In this document: piece by piece, positions 53,916 to 62,393 of the stretch
How the letters are laid out: each line of letters opens with the position of its first letter
Numbering within the stretch: the stretch's first letter is position 1
DNA from: Bradyrhizobium algeriense
Lineage (GTDB): Bacteria > Pseudomonadota > Alphaproteobacteria > Rhizobiales > Xanthobacteraceae
DNA length: 64,000 bases
Reading direction: 5' to 3'
Assembly (NCBI RefSeq): GCF_036924595.1
Contig: NZ_JAZHRV010000001.1
Span: 186,001-250,000, forward strand
Made by a program: the position numbers and the translations under genes
Notes under the pieces: model-generated
The model's input: the letters and a program-made list of their open reading frames with translations, nothing else
Told to the model about the DNA's origin: nothing
Database searches by the model: none

Positions 53916-54443
53916 ATGACACCCCCACCGATTCGCCAACCCGTCCGGATCATCGGCATCGACCCCGGCCTGCGCCGCACCGGCTGGGGCGTGATCGAGA
54001 CCGAGGGCAACCGTCTCGTCTTCATTGGCTGCGGTTCGGTGGAGCCGCCGGACAATCTGCCGCTGGCCAGCCGCCTGCTGGCGATCCATGAGGGGCTCGC
54101 CACAATCCTCGGCGATTTCAGGCCGGCGGAAGCGGCGGTCGAACAAACCTTTGTCAACAAGGACGGCGTCGCCACGCTGAAACTCGGCCAGGCGCGCGGG
54201 GTCGCCATGCTGGCGCCCGCGATGTTCGGCATATCGGTTGCGGAATATGCGCCCAACCAGGTCAAGAAGACCGTGGTCGGCGCCGGCCACGCCGACAAGA
54301 ACCAGATCGCGGTGATGCTGAAAATATTGCTGCCGAAGGCCGAGCCGAAATCCGCCGACGCCGCCGACGCGCTGGCGATTGCCATCACGCATGCGCATCA
54401 CCGCCAGGGCGTGGCGCTGCGGCTCAAGGTGGCGAACCTATGA
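53916..54443 (+). CDS. ruvC: Holliday junction resolvase RuvC
   Basis: A 175-residue endonuclease cutting Holliday junctions with RuvAB. The catalytic acidic residues lie in [28 protein letters not shown] and [16 protein letters not shown]. Normal length. Its stop overlaps the ruvA start (ATGA, 54440–54443). Confidence 0.96.
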   Translation: MTPPPIRQPVRIIGIDPGLRRTGWGVIETEGNRLVFIGCGSVEPPDNLPLASRLLAIHEGLATILGDFRPAEAAVEQTFVNKDGVATLKLGQARGVAMLAPAMFGISVAEYAPNQVKKTVVGAGHADKNQIAVMLKILLPKAEPKSADAADALAIAITHAHHRQGVALRLKVANL

Positions 54444-55057
54444 TAGGCAAGCTCAAAGGCCTGATCGATTCCTACGGCGAGGATTACGTGATCCTCGACG
54501 TCGGCGGCGTCGGCTATCAGGTGCATTGCTCGTCGCGCACGCTGCAGGCGCTGCCGTCGCCCGGCGATGCCGCGTTGCTGTCGATCGAGACGTACGTGCG
54601 CGAGGATCAGATAAAACTGTTCGGCTTCCGCACCGATACCGAGCGCGAATGGTTTCGCCTGCTGCAGACCGTGCAGGGCGTCGGCGCCAAGGTAGCACTC
54701 GCGGTGCTGTCGACTTTGCCGCCGGCCGAACTCGCCAATGCGATCGCACTGCGCGACAAGGCTGCGGTGTCGCGCACGCCCGGGGTCGGTCCGAAAGTCG
54801 CCGAACGCATCGTCTCTGAATTGAAGGACAAGGCGCCGGCGTTTGCCAATGTCGATCCGACCGTGGTGCATCTTGCTGGCGCGATCGACAACGACCGCGC
54901 GCCGCGTCCGGTGACGGATGCGATCTCGGCGCTGGTCAATCTCGGCTACGGCCCGCCGCAAGCGGCGGCCGCCATCGCCGCCGCCTCGCGCAGTGCGGGT
55001 GAGAACGCGGAGACGGCGCAGCTTATTCGGTTGGGGCTGAAGGAGCTCGCGAAGTGA
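54440..55057 (+). CDS. ruvA: Holliday junction DNA helicase subunit RuvA
   Basis: A 205-residue junction-binding protein. It starts [31 protein letters not shown]; helix-hairpin-helix motifs lie at [18 protein letters not shown] and [21 protein letters not shown]; domain III at the end ([15 protein letters not shown]) binds RuvB. Its stop overlaps the next gene (GTGA). Pieces of its 3' end recur twice further downstream. Confidence 0.96.
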   Translation: MIGKLKGLIDSYGEDYVILDVGGVGYQVHCSSRTLQALPSPGDAALLSIETYVREDQIKLFGFRTDTEREWFRLLQTVQGVGAKVALAVLSTLPPAELANAIALRDKAAVSRTPGVGPKVAERIVSELKDKAPAFANVDPTVVHLAGAIDNDRAPRPVTDAISALVNLGYGPPQAAAAIAAASRSAGENAETAQLIRLGLKELAK

Positions 55058-55548
55058 GCGACGCGGCGGACAATGTGAGCGATGCGGTGGGGTTTACGCC
55101 GAAGACGGCGCTGGTGTTCCTGATCTTTCTCGCAGCCGGCCCGCCGCTCGGCTTCCTGTTGATATGGGCAACGGGAATGATGTTCGGGTATGGCCAGCCT
55201 GCCGCAAGCTACGGTCTCTCGGCTTATTTGTGGACGTTCGGCTTCTTTGCGATCGCTTCCTATATTGCCGGCGGTGCGCAGGCGCTGTTTCTGGCCTTCG
55301 TGGCTTCGATTGCCCAGGCCGTATCGCGAACCGGATTGGTGCCCTTCCGCCCGGTCTTTCTTGGATCGCTGTTCGTAACCGTGGCATACGCCGTCTTCGT
55401 GATGGTAAAAAGCGCGAGTCCGCCGGCCTGGGAAAGGTTGTCGATATTCCTCGTCCTGCATGTCGGCAGCACGATATGGTGCTGGCTGATCTGTAACACG
55501 GTGCTGTGGCCGTTTCGCCGCCGCTCAGACCAGCAGGTTCTGGCATGA
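55054..55548 (+). CDS. Membrane protein between ruvA and ruvB, copy 1
   Basis: A 164-residue protein starting with GTG inside the ruvA stop (GTGA). About four membrane segments (near 19–40, 50–70, 72–95 and 130–155); the C-terminus is basic ([10 protein letters not shown]). No family recognised. Its stop overlaps an ATGA that begins a scrap of the ruvB head. The last helix and tail ([16 protein letters not shown]) look like the end of the second membrane gene (FIFVVPSLIASLICWRL), so the two may be old duplicates. Confidence 0.65.
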   Translation: MSDAADNVSDAVGFTPKTALVFLIFLAAGPPLGFLLIWATGMMFGYGQPAASYGLSAYLWTFGFFAIASYIAGGAQALFLAFVASIAQAVSRTGLVPFRPVFLGSLFVTVAYAVFVMVKSASPPAWERLSIFLVLHVGSTIWCWLICNTVLWPFRRRSDQQVLA

Positions 55549-55664
55549 ACGCAATGCTACGCCTGAGCGCCGTTCCGACGATGTCGGCGACACAGCACAG
55601 CGCGGGAGAGAATGCCGAGACCGCGCAACTGATCCGGCTAGGCTTGAAGGAATTGGCGAAGTGA
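55545..55664 (+). pseudogene. Chimeric scrap: ruvB head joined to ruvA tail
   Basis: A 39-codon ORF. Bases 55565–55593 are identical over 29 nt to ruvB codons near its start (56847–56875). From about 55597 the reading becomes [20 protein letters not shown], the ruvA C-terminus, up to the stop at 55662–55664. The ruvB part is out of frame. This marks the junction of a tandem duplication of the segment running from the ruvA tail to the ruvB head. Confidence 0.85.
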
Positions 55665-55673
55665 GTGTGGATG

Positions 55674-55802
55674 CCGTAGGGTGGGCAAAGCGACTTGTCC
55701 GCCGTAGCTCAACGAGCGAAGGCGGAAGCGTGCCCACCATTCAGTGGCGCAACCGGATAGACGGTGGGCACGGCGCAAAAGCGCGCCTTTGCCCACCCTA
55801 CG
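55674..55802. repeat. Palindromic repeat in the ruvA–ruvB interval
   Basis: CCGTAGGGTGGGCAAAGCG and CGCGCCTTTGCCCACCCTACG are inverted arms, with a second inner pair (CGTGCCCACC/GGTGGGCACG). It separates the chimeric scrap from the second membrane gene and is of a type common in this genus (from memory). Confidence 0.8.
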
Positions 55803-55822
55803 ATCTCAAAGGAGCCGGCGAA

Positions 55823-56272
55823 GTGAGCGGAGCCACATTCTTCCGTGATGAAGCGGGAATGCTGTCGCCGTTCTGGCGTTCCGTGCTCATTGTCGCGATT
55901 TTTCTACTGGTCTGGCCGCCCATCTTCGGCAACGTGGGTTGGTGGATGAAGTTTGACCACGGCCCACTGCTCCTTGTTGGGGTGGCAATCATAGCGATGT
56001 GGTCCTATTTCTTAGCCCCCGCAGCACTATTCGTAGGCATCATTCATGCCGTTGCAGCTATCAGGTTTCACCATAATTCGGTATGGGTGCCTATGCTGGC
56101 AGCGGGATGTGCAGCAATCCTGATCATGTTCTCGATCTCAGCGATGGCGCCTGAACCAACGCACAACCTGCTCAATGTACCGCTCGAAGGCTACTTCATT
56201 TTTGTTGTTCCCTCACTGATTGCGTCGCTCATCTGCTGGCGTCTGACGCGGCGGTTCGCGAGGCCCGCATGA
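55823..56272 (+). CDS. Membrane protein between ruvA and ruvB, copy 2
   Basis: A 149-residue protein with about four helices (near 17–36, 48–68, 70–92 and 125–145) and a basic end (TRRFARPA). GTG 55823 is chosen: GGAG at 55811–55814 precedes it, and AAGGAGCCGGCGAAGTGAGC copies the ruvA-stop/copy-1-start junction. The longer reading from 55661 runs through the palindromic repeat. Possible distant paralogue of copy 1; function unknown. Its stop overlaps another ruvB-head scrap (ATGA). Confidence 0.6.
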   Translation: MSGATFFRDEAGMLSPFWRSVLIVAIFLLVWPPIFGNVGWWMKFDHGPLLLVGVAIIAMWSYFLAPAALFVGIIHAVAAIRFHHNSVWVPMLAAGCAAILIMFSISAMAPEPTHNLLNVPLEGYFIFVVPSLIASLICWRLTRRFARPA

Positions 56273-56358
56273 CCATCCTCTCCCGCATCGTCACTCCAGG
56301 GCGACGTTCCGACGATGTCTGCGACACTGCGCAGGGCCTGAAGAAACTGACGAAATAG
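56269..56358 (+). pseudogene. Second chimeric scrap: ruvB head joined to ruvA tail, in frame
   Basis: A 29-residue ORF reading LSRIVTPGRRSDDVCDTA, close to the RuvB start ([17 protein letters not shown]), then QGLKKLTK, close to the RuvA end (LGLKELAK). It begins in an ATGA overlap with the second membrane gene, exactly as true ruvB begins in a GTGA overlap with the gene before it. More diverged than the first scrap, so probably older. Confidence 0.8.
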
Positions 56359-56400
56359 ACTATGTTCGCCACTGGCTGACGAAGGAACGTATTCTCCACC

Positions 56401-56820
56401 ATGCTGAGCAACAAGGACGAAGAGCTGATCGCCGCCGCCACTGACGCGATCAGCCGGCGTTATCGCAACGACTGGCAGGAGGTCGGCGCTGCGATGCGCA
56501 CCCGGGACGGCCGTATCGTCACCGGCGTGAATATCGACGCCTATATCGGCCGGATCGCGGTCTGCGCCGAAGCGATCGCCATCGGCCGCGCCATCACCGA
56601 AACCGGCGACCACGGCATCGAAACCATCGTCGCCGTGCGTCACCCCAAGCCCGGGGAGCCCGGCAAGATCGCGGTGGTCTCGCCCTGCGGCATCTGTCGC
56701 GAGCTGATCCACGACTATGACGCCAACGCGCGGGTCATCGTCCCCGACAACGGCCGTGCGCCGAAAGTCGTGAGCATCGGTGAACTCCTGCCGAACAAGT
56801 ACAAGCGGGGCAGCGAGTGA
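56401..56820 (+). CDS. Cytidine/blasticidin-S deaminase-like protein
   Basis: A 139-residue zinc hydrolase of the cytidine deaminase superfamily. The zinc site is CAEAIAIG (Cys plus catalytic Glu) and PCGICRE. The short single-domain form, with [24 protein letters not shown], is closest to Cdd/blasticidin deaminase-like proteins; substrate uncertain. Its stop overlaps the ruvB start (GTGA), so it is coupled to ruvB. Confidence 0.85.
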   Translation: MLSNKDEELIAAATDAISRRYRNDWQEVGAAMRTRDGRIVTGVNIDAYIGRIAVCAEAIAIGRAITETGDHGIETIVAVRHPKPGEPGKIAVVSPCGICRELIHDYDANARVIVPDNGRAPKVVSIGELLPNKYKRGSE

Positions 56821-57866
56821 ATCCGCCCTCCCGCATCGTTACTCCCGAGCGCCGTTCCGACGATGTCGGCGACACCGCGCTGCGTCCGCAACTGCTGTCC
56901 GAATTCGTCGGGCAGGCGCAGGCGCGCAAGAATCTCTCGATCTTCATTGAGGCCGCGCGCAAGCGGGGCGAGGCGCTGGATCACGTGCTGTTTGTCGGCC
57001 CTCCCGGCCTCGGCAAGACCACGCTGGCGCAGATTGTTGCGCGCGAGCTCGGCGTCGGCTTTCGCGCCACCTCAGGCCCGGTGATAGCAAAAGCCGGCGA
57101 TCTCGCCGCGCTGCTCACCAATCTCGAAGAGCGCGATGTGCTCTTCATCGACGAAATTCATCGTCTCAGCCCGGCGGTCGAGGAAGTGCTCTATCCCGCG
57201 ATGGAGGATTTTCAGCTCGACCTGATCATCGGCGAGGGACCTGCGGCGCGTTCGGTCAAGATCGAGCTGGCGAAATTCACCCTCGTCGGCGCCACCACGC
57301 GCGCCGGCCTCTTGACCAATCCGCTGCGCGATCGGTTCGGCATTCCGGTGCGGTTGAATTTCTACACCGTGGAAGAGCTGGAGAAGATCGTCACCCGCGG
57401 CGCCCGCGTGCTCAACATCGGCATGACGCCTGATGGCGCCAACGAGATCGCGCGCCGCGCCCGCGGCACGCCCCGCATTGCCGGACGACTGCTGCGCCGC
57501 GTGCGCGACTTTGCATCCGCCGCGGATGCAAGCTCCGTCGACCGCGCCATCGCCGACCACGCGCTGAGCGCGCTGGAGGTCGATGCCGCAGGCCTCGATG
57601 CCATGGACCGGCGCTATCTCACGACGATCGCGCTGAACTACGGCGGCGGCCCGGTCGGTGTCGAGACCATGGCGGCGGCGCTGTCGGAGCCGCGCGACGC
57701 CATCGAGGACATCATCGAGCCGTTCCTGATCCAGTGCGGCTATTTGCAGCGCACCCCGCGCGGCAGATTGTTGACCTCGCACGCCTTCCGCCATCTCGGC
57801 CTCGCCGAACCCGCGCGCGACCCCGCGCAGTTCGGCCTTTTCGGCAACGGCGACAGCGACGATTGA
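56817..57866 (+). CDS. ruvB: Holliday junction branch-migration ATPase RuvB
   Basis: A 349-residue AAA+ motor. Walker [10 protein letters not shown] at about 61, Walker [16 protein letters not shown], sensor and arginine-finger region [18 protein letters not shown], and a C-terminal winged helix (RTPRGRLLT). GTG 56817 overlaps the deaminase stop. The first 25 residues are those copied in the two scraps upstream. Confidence 0.96.
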   Translation: MNPPSRIVTPERRSDDVGDTALRPQLLSEFVGQAQARKNLSIFIEAARKRGEALDHVLFVGPPGLGKTTLAQIVARELGVGFRATSGPVIAKAGDLAALLTNLEERDVLFIDEIHRLSPAVEEVLYPAMEDFQLDLIIGEGPAARSVKIELAKFTLVGATTRAGLLTNPLRDRFGIPVRLNFYTVEELEKIVTRGARVLNIGMTPDGANEIARRARGTPRIAGRLLRRVRDFASAADASSVDRAIADHALSALEVDAAGLDAMDRRYLTTIALNYGGGPVGVETMAAALSEPRDAIEDIIEPFLIQCGYLQRTPRGRLLTSHAFRHLGLAEPARDPAQFGLFGNGDSDD

Positions 57867-57959
57867 TCGCTTCGAACCTGATCGTTCCAGCAATGCACTA
57901 AGGGCAAATGTCAGGCGCGCTTCCGCATCGGGTCTGCTTGCCGTGGAGTGCAACAAACT

Positions 57960-58829
57960 ATGGGTTCGACCGAAGACGCTGACATGCTCGCTCTCATTGC
58001 GGCGGCGCCGGAACTGGCGACACCCGACGATACTGAAATCTTCCTCGACGCCATGCCGATCGCCGAGCTTGCCTCGATGTGGGGCGTGCTGCAGCGCCTG
58101 AGCCGGCGCGACCGGACGGGCGCGACCTGGTCGGCGATCCTCTATTTCGATCATCTGCCGCACAAGCGGCCGGACCGCGCGCTCGATCTCGCACTCGAAG
58201 TGCTGCGCTCCGAGGTCGACAAGCCGACGGTGATGCAGCTCAACGACAAGTTCATGCTGTCGCTGCTCTATGCGCAAGGTGCTAGCGTGATCGGACGGAT
58301 CGAAGCCGAGGCGAAGCAAAATGCCGGGTTGCGCTGGCTGCTAGGCGGGATTTACTTCGGGCCCGATGAGCCCTTCAAGCGCCGCATCGAGGCGATTGCC
58401 GACAGCAAGGGCTGGCGCGCCGACGATCTCGCGCGCCGGACGCCGAAGCATCCGCTTGATTGCGAGGCCATGTCGGTGCCGGAACTGGCGGGCGCCTGGG
58501 TCGAGCAGTATTCGAAATCCGAGCGCGACCGCGATGACAATTTCTTCGCCATGATGGACTACGAGCGCGATCTGCGGGAGGAGTACCCCGATAAGGCAAT
58601 CGACCTCATCGTCGAGATCCTTAAGATCGAGACCAATCCGGTGATGCTGTCGCTGCTCGCCGCCGGTCCGCTCGAGGACGTCATCAGCATGGAGACCATC
58701 GACCGCATCGAGCGCGAAGCTTGCACCAACAAGCGTTTCCACGATCTGCTCGGCGGCGTATGGTATTACCGCGCGTCCGATGAGCTGAAGGCGCGGCTGG
58801 ATGCGCTGGTAGGCCAGAACCGCTGGTGA
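57960..58829 (+). CDS. Protein with two tandem DUF6869-like units
   Basis: A 289-residue soluble helical protein. The two halves repeat the same plan: ELASMWGVLQRL...PDRALDLALEVLR...RIEAEAKQNAGLRWLLGGIYF and ELAGAWVEQYSK...PDKAIDLIVEILK...RIEREACTNKRFHDLLGGVWY. The second matches DUF6869 as I recall it (function unknown). GGAG at 57945–57948 favours ATG 57960 over GTG 57948. Stand-alone after ruvB. Confidence 0.65.
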   Translation: MGSTEDADMLALIAAAPELATPDDTEIFLDAMPIAELASMWGVLQRLSRRDRTGATWSAILYFDHLPHKRPDRALDLALEVLRSEVDKPTVMQLNDKFMLSLLYAQGASVIGRIEAEAKQNAGLRWLLGGIYFGPDEPFKRRIEAIADSKGWRADDLARRTPKHPLDCEAMSVPELAGAWVEQYSKSERDRDDNFFAMMDYERDLREEYPDKAIDLIVEILKIETNPVMLSLLAAGPLEDVISMETIDRIEREACTNKRFHDLLGGVWYYRASDELKARLDALVGQNRW

Positions 58830-58923
58830 GAAGCTGCTGGAGCTCTGCTGACCATCTGCACAAACGTACCGCAATTCAGGCTCAATCCGCCACCATGTTT
58901 GCGATGCATCACGATTGGATCAC

Positions 58924-59835
58924 ATGTTAACTCGCCGTCATTTTCTGAAAGCCATGGGTGGATTGGGCGCGCTGGGCGTCTCGACCACCGCTTACGGGTT
59001 CAGTGCGCCGGTCGTCCGGCTTCGCGTCGTGCGGTACAATATCTCACCGCCGCAATGGCCGGCAGGTCTCAAGCTCAGGATCGCTGCGATCGCCGACCTC
59101 CACGCCTGCGATCCCTGGATGTCGCTCGATCACATCCAGGAGATCGTCGAGCGTACCAATGCGCTCAAGCCTGACATCGTCGTCATGCTCGGCGACTATG
59201 TGGCCGGACATCGCAAAGTGACGCGCTTCATTCCCGATGCCGAATGGGCGGCCGTGCTGGCCGGCCTGAAGGCGCCGCTTGGCGTGCACGCCGTGCTCGG
59301 CAATCACGATTGGTGGGAAGACAAGGAAGTGCAGCGCCACGGGCAGGGATTGCCGTCCGCAGGCCGAGCGCTGGAGGCTGCCGGCATTCCGGTTTACGAG
59401 AACGACGCCAAGAAACTCAGCAAGAACGGCCATTCGTTCTGGCTGGCAGGTCTCGGCGACCAGCTCGCCTATATGCCGGCGCGCCGCTTCAGGCCGCTCA
59501 AGCGCATCGGTGTCGACGATCTCGGCGCGACGCTGGCGAAGATCACCGACGATGCCCCCGTGGTTTTGATGGCGCATGAGCCCGATGTCGCCCGGCGCGT
59601 GCCTTCGCGCGTCGCGCTGCAGCTCTCCGGGCATACGCATGGCGGCCAGGTGCGGATGCTGGGCTGGTCGCCGATCTCGCCGTCCGGGCAGCAGCTCGCC
59701 TATGGTCACATCCGCATGAACTGCGACGTCGTGGTCTCCGGCGGCCTCGGCTGCAGCATCATGCCGTTCCGTCTCGGGGTGCCGCCCGAAATCGTGCTGG
59801 TGACGCTGGGCGCGGCAAGGCCGGCGGTGGCGTAG
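58924..59835 (+). CDS. Tat-exported metallophosphoesterase (YkuE-like)
   Basis: A 303-residue phosphoesterase. The N-terminus TRRHFLKAMGGLGALGVSTTAYG is a twin-arginine signal. Metal motifs: IADLHACD, MLGDYVAGH, LGNHDWWED, LMAHEPD and LSGHTHGGQ, all intact. Similar proteins act on cell-envelope lipids (for example UDP-diacylglucosamine) or unknown phosphodiesters. ATG 58924 is preferred over TTG 58915. Confidence 0.88.
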   Translation: MLTRRHFLKAMGGLGALGVSTTAYGFSAPVVRLRVVRYNISPPQWPAGLKLRIAAIADLHACDPWMSLDHIQEIVERTNALKPDIVVMLGDYVAGHRKVTRFIPDAEWAAVLAGLKAPLGVHAVLGNHDWWEDKEVQRHGQGLPSAGRALEAAGIPVYENDAKKLSKNGHSFWLAGLGDQLAYMPARRFRPLKRIGVDDLGATLAKITDDAPVVLMAHEPDVARRVPSRVALQLSGHTHGGQVRMLGWSPISPSGQQLAYGHIRMNCDVVVSGGLGCSIMPFRLGVPPEIVLVTLGAARPAVA

Positions 59836-59901
59836 TTTTGTTGATCGCCGTACCGGTTTCGCGACCTGTGCATTCGGCGCCAAAGCTGTTAGTCTGCCCT
59901 C

Positions 59902-60054
59902 ATGGATTTACCGGCTGAACAAGCTAGGAAGCTCGCTGTGCTCAAGAGCCTTGTCGAAAAGGGCTTGGCTGACGAGGAAGCTGGTCGCGTTGTGCCGTGG
60001 GATTTGAAAGAATTTCTCAAGCGCGCTCACGAGCAATTAAATCGATCGAAATGA
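59902..60054 (+). CDS. Small antitoxin-like protein upstream of ybgC
   Basis: A 50-residue protein, MDLPAEQARKLAVLKSLVEK then GLADEEAGRVVPWDLKEFLK. The LVEKGLADEEAGRVV pattern is like C-terminal ends of small ParD/RelB-type antitoxins, but no toxin gene is beside it. Its stop overlaps the ybgC start (ATGA, 60051–60054), supporting real translation. It may be an orphan antitoxin remnant or a leader peptide for ybgC. Confidence 0.5.
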   Translation: MDLPAEQARKLAVLKSLVEKGLADEEAGRVVPWDLKEFLKRAHEQLNRSK

Positions 60055-60503
60055 CTTCCTCCCTCGACGGCGAGATCCGTGACGGCCGCCATCACATGCA
60101 GGTGCGCGTCTATTACGAGGACACCGATTTCTCCGGCATCGTCTACCACGCCAACTACCTGCGCTTCATGGAGCGCGGGCGCACCAATCATCTCCGTCTC
60201 ATGGGCGCGTCGCAGCATGCGCTGTTCGAACAGGCGCAGGAGGAGACGCCGGGCTTTGCCTTCGTGGTGCGCTCGATGCAGCTCGATTTCCTGCGCCCCG
60301 CGCGCATGGACGACGTGCTCGACGTCGTGACATGGCCGATCGCGGTGAAGGGTGCCTCGATCACGCTGGCGCAGGAGGTGCGGCGCGGCGACGAGGTGCT
60401 GATCAAGGCCGCGGTGCGCGTTGCCTTCATCAGCGAGGGCCGGGCGAAGCCGATCCCGAAATCGCTGCGGCAATTGATGAAGGCCGATCTCGCGCCGGAT
60501 TGA
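60051..60503 (+). CDS. ybgC: Acyl-CoA thioesterase YbgC (Tol-Pal-associated)
   Basis: A 150-residue hot-dog-fold thioesterase. The active-site segment is RVYYEDTDFSGIVYHANYLRFMERGRT (catalytic Asp in EDTDFSG), followed by FAFVVRSMQLDFLRPARMDDVL. ybgC normally begins the tol-pal operon, but tolQ does not follow here. ATG 60051 overlaps the stop of the small upstream ORF. Confidence 0.9.
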   Translation: MTSSLDGEIRDGRHHMQVRVYYEDTDFSGIVYHANYLRFMERGRTNHLRLMGASQHALFEQAQEETPGFAFVVRSMQLDFLRPARMDDVLDVVTWPIAVKGASITLAQEVRRGDEVLIKAAVRVAFISEGRAKPIPKSLRQLMKADLAPD

Positions 60504-60523
60504 TCTTTCCGGATTGACTCTGT

Positions 60524-60539
60524 GTACCGATCGGTACAA
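60524..60539. promoter_or_regulatory. Palindromic operator, probably for the downstream TetR
   Basis: TGTACCGATCGGTACA is a perfect 16-bp palindrome. It overlaps a TACAAT −10-like hexamer (60536–60541) and follows a TTGACT −35-like hexamer (60515–60520; spacer of 15). Such a site would let a TetR dimer block the DUF1348–tetR promoter. Confidence 0.65.
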
Positions 60540-60571
60540 TGATCTCAGGATCGCCAATCCGGAGAAGCCTC

Positions 60572-61039
60572 ATGTCGCGTCCGCCGCTGCCGCCCTTCAC
60601 CCGCGAAACCGCCGCCCAGAAGGCGCGCATGGCGGAAGACGCCTGGAATTCGCGCGATCCGGTCAAGGTGTCGCTCGCCTATACCGAGGACAGCCGCTGG
60701 CGTAACCGCGCCGAATTCTTTGAAGGACGCGATGCGATCGTCAAATTCCTTACCCGCAAATGGGCTAGGGAATACGACTATCGCCTGATCAAGGATCTCT
60801 GGGCGTTCGATCAAAACCGCATTGCCGTGCGCTTCCAGTATGAGTGGCACGACGAGGCCGGGCAGTGGCATCGCTCCTACGGCAACGAGCAATGGGAGTT
60901 CGACGAACACGGCCTGATGCGGCGGCGCGAGGCCAGCATCAACGATATCGCCATCAAGGAAAGCGAGCGCCGCTTCCACTGGCCGGCCCCAGGGCCGCGC
61001 CCGGCCGATGTCGCGGGCCTAGGCGATAACCCGCTGTGA
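60572..61039 (+). CDS. DUF1348 (NTF2/SnoaL-like fold) protein
   Basis: A 155-residue protein of the DUF1348 family, a compact cone-shaped NTF2-like fold. Characteristic text: [59 protein letters not shown] and the end [16 protein letters not shown]. Function unknown; induced-detoxification roles have been suggested for relatives. GGAGAAG precedes ATG 60572. It shares a promoter with the TetR gene 4 bp downstream. Confidence 0.85.
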   Translation: MSRPPLPPFTRETAAQKARMAEDAWNSRDPVKVSLAYTEDSRWRNRAEFFEGRDAIVKFLTRKWAREYDYRLIKDLWAFDQNRIAVRFQYEWHDEAGQWHRSYGNEQWEFDEHGLMRRREASINDIAIKESERRFHWPAPGPRPADVAGLGDNPL

Positions 61040-61043
61040 CGCC

Positions 61044-61610
61044 ATGCTGAAGAAGGGCGTCGAGCGCAGGCAAGTGTTGCGCGCGCTCGGCGAGGTGTTT
61101 CGCGCGCATGGCTATGAAGGCGCCTCGCTGACGCTGATCACGGAGGCCACCGGGCTCGGCAAGGGCAGCCTCTATCACCTGTTCTCCGGCGGCAAGGAGC
61201 AGATGGCCACCGAGGTGCTGGCCGACATCGACGGCTGGTTCGAGCTCAACATCTATGCGCCGTTGCGCGAAGCTGACGACCCCGCGCGCGCGATCGCCGC
61301 GATGATCGCGGGCGTCGACCAGTATTTTCATTCCGGCGATCGCGTCTGTCTGGTCGGCCTGGTCGCGCTCGGGGCGGCGCGCGATACGTTTGCCGAAGCG
61401 GTCGATAGCTATTTTGCCCGCTGGCAGGTCGCGCTGGCGCAGCTCTTGCGGCGATCCGGATTGAGCAGGAGCCAGGCGCAGCGGCGCGCGGAGGATGCGC
61501 TGCTCACCATTCAGGGTGCGCTGGTGCTGGCGCGGGCGCGCAACGACGCCGGAATCTTTCGTCGGGCGCTGAGTGATCTGACGGCGCGGTTGCTCGCGCC
61601 GCCAGTATGA
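61044..61610 (+). CDS. TetR-family repressor (LmrA/YxaF type)
   Basis: A 188-residue regulator. The N-terminal helix-turn-helix reads VLRALGEVFRAHGYEGASLTLITEATGLGKGSLYHLFSGGKEQM; the C-terminal domain (GDRVCLVGLVALGAARDTFAEAV) looks like the LmrA/YxaF ligand domain. It lies directly after the DUF1348 gene and probably represses both through the palindrome at 60524–60539. Inducer unknown. Confidence 0.88.
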   Translation: MLKKGVERRQVLRALGEVFRAHGYEGASLTLITEATGLGKGSLYHLFSGGKEQMATEVLADIDGWFELNIYAPLREADDPARAIAAMIAGVDQYFHSGDRVCLVGLVALGAARDTFAEAVDSYFARWQVALAQLLRRSGLSRSQAQRRAEDALLTIQGALVLARARNDAGIFRRALSDLTARLLAPPV

Positions 61611-61639
61611 GTTACTCGCTCCATCCGGGCGACGCCTGC

Positions 61640-62284
61640 TTACGCCGCAGCCTTATGCCGCGCGAGTTCGGCCTTGTACAACTCGAACTCCTCGGCGGAC
61701 GCTTTCGCGATGCTGGGGCGGGCGCGCAGCCGTTCGTAATAGGCCTTCACGTTGGGCCATTTCGCCAGCTCGATCGGAGGCGTCGCCATCGTCCAGTTGA
61801 TGATGGTGACGAGGTAGGCATCGGCCACGCTGAAATGATCGAGCAGGAATTCGCGGCCCTTCAGGTAGTTATCGAGATAGTCGAGCCGCGAGAGGTTCTT
61901 GGTCAGCGCGTAGGTCTTGGCGTCCTGCGGCGCCGTCTTGTCGAGCAGCGGCACGAACAGCGCCTTGTGCAGCTCGGTGCCGATGAAGCAGAGCCATTGA
62001 TGCAGGCGGCTGCGCTCCTCCGCAGATTCTGCCGAGATGCCGGCGCTGGGAAAACGATCGGCGACATATTGCAGGATCGCGGCGTTCTCGGTCAGCACCG
62101 TCCCATCGTCGGTGCGCAGCGTCGGCACCAGCCCGAGCGGGTTGACCGCGCGGAAATCCGAGCCGTCCTTCTGCACCACCTTGGTCTTGGGATCGACCTC
62201 GAGATAGTTGGCCTCTGCGCCGGCTTCATACAGCGCAATCCGTGTCGCCAGTGAGCAGGCGAGCGGCGAAAAATACAGATCCAT
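61640..62284 (-). CDS. Glutathione S-transferase
   Basis: A 214-residue cytosolic transferase. The N-terminal thioredoxin-like half starts MDLYFSPLACSLATRIALYEAGAEANYLEVDPKTK, with Ser/Cys at the active-site tip (beta-class-like SPLACS), and TENAAILQYVADR as the glutathione-binding ES-like motif (here EN). The all-helical C-terminal half follows. It is divergent from the TetR gene and probably its target. Confidence 0.88.
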   Translation of the reverse strand: MDLYFSPLACSLATRIALYEAGAEANYLEVDPKTKVVQKDGSDFRAVNPLGLVPTLRTDDGTVLTENAAILQYVADRFPSAGISAESAEERSRLHQWLCFIGTELHKALFVPLLDKTAPQDAKTYALTKNLSRLDYLDNYLKGREFLLDHFSVADAYLVTIINWTMATPPIELAKWPNVKAYYERLRARPSIAKASAEEFELYKAELARHKAAA

Positions 62285-62356
62285 GGTTTGCCTCCTTGGC
62301 GGTTGATCAATCGGGCCGGCGCTCAGGGCGGGCAGGGATTGATTTTTATACTGTTC

Positions 62357-62371
62357 CGCATAATATAAGCG
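62357..62371. promoter_or_regulatory. Imperfect dyad in the GST/TetR divergent promoter region
   Basis: CGCATAATATAAGCG fits CGC-n-TA-nnn-TA-n-GCG symmetry. It lies in the AT-rich 109-bp spacer between the divergent GST and TetR genes, near a TATACT hexamer at 62347. A plausible TetR operator controlling both directions; the symmetry is imperfect. Confidence 0.4.
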
Positions 62372-62393
62372 TGGTCAAGGAATTTATTGCGAA

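Noticed and set aside
53529..54401. 290-residue minus-strand ORF
   Set aside because: Most of it is antisense to ruvC; only its last 61 codons, with their own start and ribosome site, make a sensible small membrane protein.
55661..55822. N-terminal extension of the second membrane protein
   Set aside because: It translates a palindromic repeat; GTG 55823 has a good ribosome site and matches the duplicated junction.
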